Positions 12,678-15,446 of a stretch of 15,446 nt of DNA are shown piece by piece. The position numbers were made by a program, and so were the translations under genes. This stretch comes from UBA1367 sp040268355 (GTDB taxonomy: Bacteria > Actinomycetota > Coriobacteriia > Coriobacteriales > Atopobiaceae), in NCBI GenBank assembly GCA_040268355.1, contig JAWRIT010000032.1:1-15446 (forward strand), in the 5' to 3' direction. A model generated the notes under the pieces. It did no database searches, was not told the DNA's origin, and was given only the letters and a program-made list of their open reading frames with translations. Position 1 is the stretch's first letter. The number at the start of each line of letters is the position of its first letter.

Positions 12678-13412
12678 TCACACGTCGAGCTGGTAGGCGG
12701 GGTCGAACACGACCCTGCCCAACCGCACGAGGGTCGAACCCTCCTCGACGGCAATACCAAAGTCGTCGCTCATGCCGCATGAGAGCACGTCGAGCGAACG
12801 TCCCGAGGCCGCGCGCATCCTCTCGCACAGCTCGCGCAGGCCCGAGAAGGTCCTGCGGGCGGCGTCCGGGTCGTGCGCGGGCGCCATGGTCATCACGCCC
12901 TCCAGCGAGAGCGCCGGAAGACCGACGACCTCGTCGAGCTGCGCCAGCGCCTCGTCGGCGGAAAAGCCCGACTTCGACGCCTCGCCGCTCACGTTCACCT
13001 CGAGCAGCACGCGGACGGTCGCGCCGCGCGCCTCGGCGCGCCGGGAGATGGCCTGCGCCAGACGCAGCGACGACACCGAATGGATGAGGCGCGCGATCCC
13101 GATGACCTGGTTGATCTTGTTCGTCTGGAGGTTGCCGATCAAATCGAGTCGGACGCCCTCCATCTCAGGGGTCGTCGCCACGCCCTCGGCCTTGCGCCGG
13201 AGCTCCTGGGGGCGGTTCTCGCCAAAGACGGCGTAGCCGGCACGCCAGGCGCAGCGCAGCTCCTCGATGCCCACGGTCTTGGAGACCGCCAGCAGCGTCA
13301 CGTCGGAGACGTCACGCCCGGCGCGACGGGCCGCCTCGGACAGGCGGTCCAGGATGGCCGCGCGACGCTCGGTGAGAAACGCCTCGTATGCCCGTGCCCG
13401 CTCGTCGGTCAT
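12678..13412 (-). CDS. yggS: YggS/PLPBP-family PLP homeostasis protein
   Basis: A 244-residue single-domain PLP-barrel protein without known catalysis, which buffers pyridoxal phosphate and affects amino-acid and keto-acid pools. Seen: PLP lysine Lys45 in LLAVSKT (40-46), VFGENRPQEL (62-71), LIGNLQTNK (91-99, usually IGxLQxNK), EVN (138-140), KSGF (147-150), and the phosphate-binding CGMSDDF (212-218, usually MGMSxD) with EGSTLVRLGR (224-233). It starts by a 4-base overlap (ATGA) with the end of pgeF, with no strong ribosome site of its own, so it is probably translationally coupled. It corresponds to ylmE of the Firmicutes cluster. Confidence 0.95.
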   Translation of the reverse strand: MTDERARAYEAFLTERRAAILDRLSEAARRAGRDVSDVTLLAVSKTVGIEELRCAWRAGYAVFGENRPQELRRKAEGVATTPEMEGVRLDLIGNLQTNKINQVIGIARLIHSVSSLRLAQAISRRAEARGATVRVLLEVNVSGEASKSGFSADEALAQLDEVVGLPALSLEGVMTMAPAHDPDAARRTFSGLRELCERMRAASGRSLDVLSCGMSDDFGIAVEEGSTLVRLGRVVFDPAYQLDV

Positions 13413-14236
13413 GCCCGCTCATCTCCCCCGCCGTCGCACATGACGGCCAGCGCCCCGTGCCTGCCGCAGGTGCCGCCCTCCGCGCGGAACGAGAAGAACC
13501 GCTGCGTGCAGGAGGCGGTCGACGGACAGCTGTCGTCCAGCGACGCCTCCTCGACGCCCGCGTCGACAAGCGTGCGACGCACGGCCAGGCCCAGGTCGAC
13601 ATGGCGGTCGGTCGGCACCACGTCGTCGCCGAACTCCGCCCGGAAGCGCTCGGCCAGCTCGGCGGAGACCTCGTAGTCGTCCGCCCCGATGTGGGGGCCC
13701 ACGTAGGCGAGCACCTCACGGGGCGCGCAGCCCACCTGGGAGACAAGCTCCTGGAGCGCGACGGCCGCGATGCGGGCGATGGTCCCCCGCCAGCCGGAGT
13801 GCACCACGGCGAAGCCGCCCGGGGCGACCAGCACGAGGGGCACGCAGTCGGCGAAGCACAGAAGCACCGGGACGTCGGGGGCCGTGCACACCACCGCGTC
13901 GACGCCCGAGCGCGCGTCATGGCGCGCCTGGGCCACGGCGGCGTCGTCGGCCGACGAGACGACGAGCACCTCGCGCCCGTGCACCTGCCGCGGCACCACC
14001 AGGCGCCGCGAGAGGGCGGCCACGCCAAGCGCACCAAGGGCGGCCTGCCGGTTCGCCTCGACGGAGGCCGGGTCGTCGCCGCAGGCCGAGCCAAGGTTCA
14101 GCGAGGCATAGGGGCCGTGCGAGCGGCCGCCCGTGCGCTCGGTGAACGCGAGCGTGACCCCGCGCGGGCGACGCAGGTCGCCCAGCAGGGTCACGTCCGC
14201 GCAGCGGTACCGGGTGAGCTGTGGCGTGATCGCCAT
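13409..14236 (-). CDS. pgeF: PgeF/YlmD polyphenol-oxidase-fold (YfiH) protein
   Basis: A 275-residue member of the multicopper-oxidase-like laccase domain family (DUF152, YfiH/YlmD). In E. coli this protein removes misincorporated L-Ser from UDP-MurNAc peptide precursors, and purine nucleoside phosphorylase or adenosine deaminase activity is known for other members. Metal-site residues are seen in QVHG (84-87, His86), CFADCVPL (127-134, Cys131) and HSGWRG (146-151, His146), with GPHIG (180-184) and RAEGGTCGRHG (251-261). The ATG overlaps the ftsZ stop as TAATG, with no obvious ribosome site nearby, indicating coupling to ftsZ translation. The gene order ftsZ-pgeF-yggS matches other Gram-positives. 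Confidence 0.94.
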   Translation of the reverse strand: MAITPQLTRYRCADVTLLGDLRRPRGVTLAFTERTGGRSHGPYASLNLGSACGDDPASVEANRQAALGALGVAALSRRLVVPRQVHGREVLVVSSADDAAVAQARHDARSGVDAVVCTAPDVPVLLCFADCVPLVLVAPGGFAVVHSGWRGTIARIAAVALQELVSQVGCAPREVLAYVGPHIGADDYEVSAELAERFRAEFGDDVVPTDRHVDLGLAVRRTLVDAGVEEASLDDSCPSTASCTQRFFSFRAEGGTCGRHGALAVMCDGGGDERA

Positions 14237-15357
14237 TAGATGCGGCTGCGCTTCAGGAAGTCGGGAATGTCGAACGCGGAGCCGCCACCCTGCTGCTGTT
14301 GCTGCTGGGTCGAGGGGCGCGCCGGGGCCTCGGGACGGCTCGCGGGGCGCGCCTGCTGGCGCGGCTCGGCGGGCGTCGAGAACGAGCGGGTCGAAGGCGC
14401 GCTGTCATCGAAGCCCGTCGCGATGACGGTCACACGGACCTGGTCGCCCAGCGACTCGTCGACGACGGTGCCGAAGATGATCGTCGCCTCGGGGTCGACG
14501 TTCTTCGCGACGAGGTCGGCGGCGTCGTTGATCTCCTGGATGCCGAGGTCCTTGTTGCCGGCGACCGAGAGCAGGACGCGCGACGCGCCGTCGCAGGCGG
14601 TCTCGAGCAACGGGCTGGAGATGGCCTCCTCGGCGGCCTCGGCGGCGCGGTTGTCGCCCGAGGCGGTGCCGATGCCCATCATGGCCGTGCCGGAGTCGCG
14701 CATGATGGTGCACACGTCGGCGAAGTCGAGGTTGATCAGGCCGGGGACCGTGATGAGGTCGGTGATGCCCTGGGTGCCCTGGCACAGGACGTCGTCGGCC
14801 ATGCGGAAGGCCTCGAGCATGGTGGTCTTCTTCTCGGAGAGGTCGAGCAGGCGGTCGTTGGGAATGACGATGAGCGTGTCGACGTGCTCGGAGAGATTCT
14901 CGATGCCCGTGGTCGCGGACTGCGCGCGCTTGCGCCCCTCGAAGGTGAAGGGCTTGGTGACGACGCCCACCGTCAGCGCCCCGACGTCGTTCTTGGAGAT
15001 GTCGGCGACGACCGGGGCGGCGCCGGTTCCCGTGCCGCCACCCTCGCCGGCGGTGATGAAGACCATGTCGGCGCCCGCCAGGGCCCGCTTGATCTCGTCG
15101 CGGCTGTCCTCGGCCGCCTCGGCCCCCACCTCGGGGTTGGCGCCGGCGCCCAGGCCCTTGGTGATGTCAGTGCCGATGTGCACCTTGATGTCTGCGTCAG
15201 AGATGGCCAGTGCCTGCGCGTCGGTGTTCACGGCGACGAACTCGACGCCGCGGATGCCCTCCTCGATCATGCGGTTCACCGCGTTGGTCCCACCACCGCC
15301 GACACCCACAACCTTGATGACTGCGAGATAGTTGCTGGTGATGTCGTTGTCGTTCAT
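14236..15357 (-). CDS. ftsZ: Cell division GTPase FtsZ
   Basis: A 373-residue tubulin homologue forming the Z-ring. Seen: N-terminal nucleotide loop VGVGGGGTNAVNRM (17-30), NTDAQAL (44-50), tubulin signature GEGGGTGTGAAP (104-115), PFTFEGRKR (136-144), NDRLL (167-171), and the T7 catalytic loop NLDFADVCTIM (209-219). A Pro/Gln-rich linker (about 320-360, including six Gln at 351-356) leads to the C-terminal partner-binding peptide FDIPDFLKRSRI (362-373). Residue 105 is Glu where most FtsZ have Met (usual TAGMGGGTGTG), and residue 216 is Cys where Arg is common. Start 15357 is set by AAGGAGGA just upstream and by the family N-terminus. It leads the cluster pgeF-yggS-sepF-proC-yggT-divIVA. Confidence 0.98.
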   Translation of the reverse strand: MNDNDITSNYLAVIKVVGVGGGGTNAVNRMIEEGIRGVEFVAVNTDAQALAISDADIKVHIGTDITKGLGAGANPEVGAEAAEDSRDEIKRALAGADMVFITAGEGGGTGTGAAPVVADISKNDVGALTVGVVTKPFTFEGRKRAQSATTGIENLSEHVDTLIVIPNDRLLDLSEKKTTMLEAFRMADDVLCQGTQGITDLITVPGLINLDFADVCTIMRDSGTAMMGIGTASGDNRAAEAAEEAISSPLLETACDGASRVLLSVAGNKDLGIQEINDAADLVAKNVDPEATIIFGTVVDESLGDQVRVTVIATGFDDSAPSTRSFSTPAEPRQQARPASRPEAPARPSTQQQQQQGGGSAFDIPDFLKRSRI

Positions 15358-15446
15358 TGCTCCTCCTTGTGGGGCGTCCGTTTCGGCGGTCTGGCCGCCT
15401 CCTGCCGTGCGTGTGTGGTACTGGTGCGGGGCTGCCTCCGCCACCT
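15354..15446 (-). other. Region upstream of ftsZ, possibly the 3' end of another gene
   Basis: All three minus-strand frames are open from the window edge. One ends in TGA overlapping the ftsZ start as ATGA, which would fit a coupled upstream gene such as ftsQ, but 90 bases are too few to tell. A small GGCGG/CCGCC hairpin with a 5-base loop lies near 15390. No clear promoter is seen. Confidence 0.25.
15361..15368 (-). promoter_or_regulatory. Ribosome binding site deciding the ftsZ start
   Basis: AAGGAGGA ends 3 bases before the ATG at 15357. Spacing is slightly short, but the match is the best in the window, and it rules out longer in-frame starts. Confidence 0.8.

Noticed and set aside
15358..15444. 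29-residue N-terminal extension of FtsZ
   Set aside because: The AAGGAGGA site lies inside it and the family N-terminus begins at 15357.
1..15446. CRISPR array, tRNA, rRNA or toxin-antitoxin pair
   Set aside because: There is no regularly spaced repeat set, no cloverleaf-like sequence with a GTTCRANYC arm, and no small overlapping gene pair seen. The repeats found are inverted and irregular.

Overview
The window looks chromosomal and comes from a high-GC Gram-positive bacterium. The best fit is an actinobacterium of the Coriobacteriia, Olsenella/Atopobium-like. This rests on GC-rich wobble positions, a divIVA/sepF-type ftsZ cluster, a FeoA-FeoB fusion and the style of the proteins. It is an inference from protein appearance, not from a database search. 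Almost everything is on the minus strand; the one plus-strand gene is a spermidine-synthase-fold protein at 4617-5438.

Layout from low to high coordinate. (1) 1-289 is non-coding, with a 160-bp repeat copy and two hairpins. (2) 290-4416 is a probable minus-strand operon: feoAB fusion, glycerate kinase, then a GNAT acetyltransferase. Its good -35/-10 promoter overlaps a small dyad that could be an operator. (3) 4617-5438 is the divergent plus-strand methyltransferase-fold gene, ending convergently against the next unit. (4) 5544-8008 is a two-gene minus-strand operon, monoacylglycerol-lipase-like hydrolase then glycerol kinase. They overlap by ATGA, and together would release glycerol from acylglycerols and phosphorylate it. 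(5) 8195-9511 is a DUF2130 coiled-coil protein with a PD-(D/E)XK-like motif. (6) 9512-10227 is a 716-bp non-coding stretch holding several pieces of an intergenic repeat family, a 34-bp palindrome and the divIVA terminator. (7) 10228-15357 is the cell-division cluster, read as ftsZ, pgeF (ylmD), yggS (ylmE), sepF, proC, yggT, divIVA. Gene junctions are very tight as far as yggT, and divIVA has an additional promoter of its own.

How the genes work together: ftsZ, sepF, yggT and divIVA build and place the division and polar growth machinery. pgeF, yggS and proC are the metabolic genes that usually travel with them (peptidoglycan-precursor proofreading, PLP homeostasis, proline synthesis). The ylmH (S4-domain) gene seen in the Firmicutes version of the cluster is not present.

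The main accessory signal is the repeat family. A copy of about 142 bp at 19-160 recurs inverted at 9643-9785, with further fragments at 9846-9884 and 10104-10127, so the repeats bracket the block from the GNAT gene to DUF2130. I see no CRISPR array, tRNA, rRNA, transposase or phage gene, and no convincing new multi-gene system. The repeats, the DUF2130 protein and the repeated octamer at the lipase promoter most deserve a second look.
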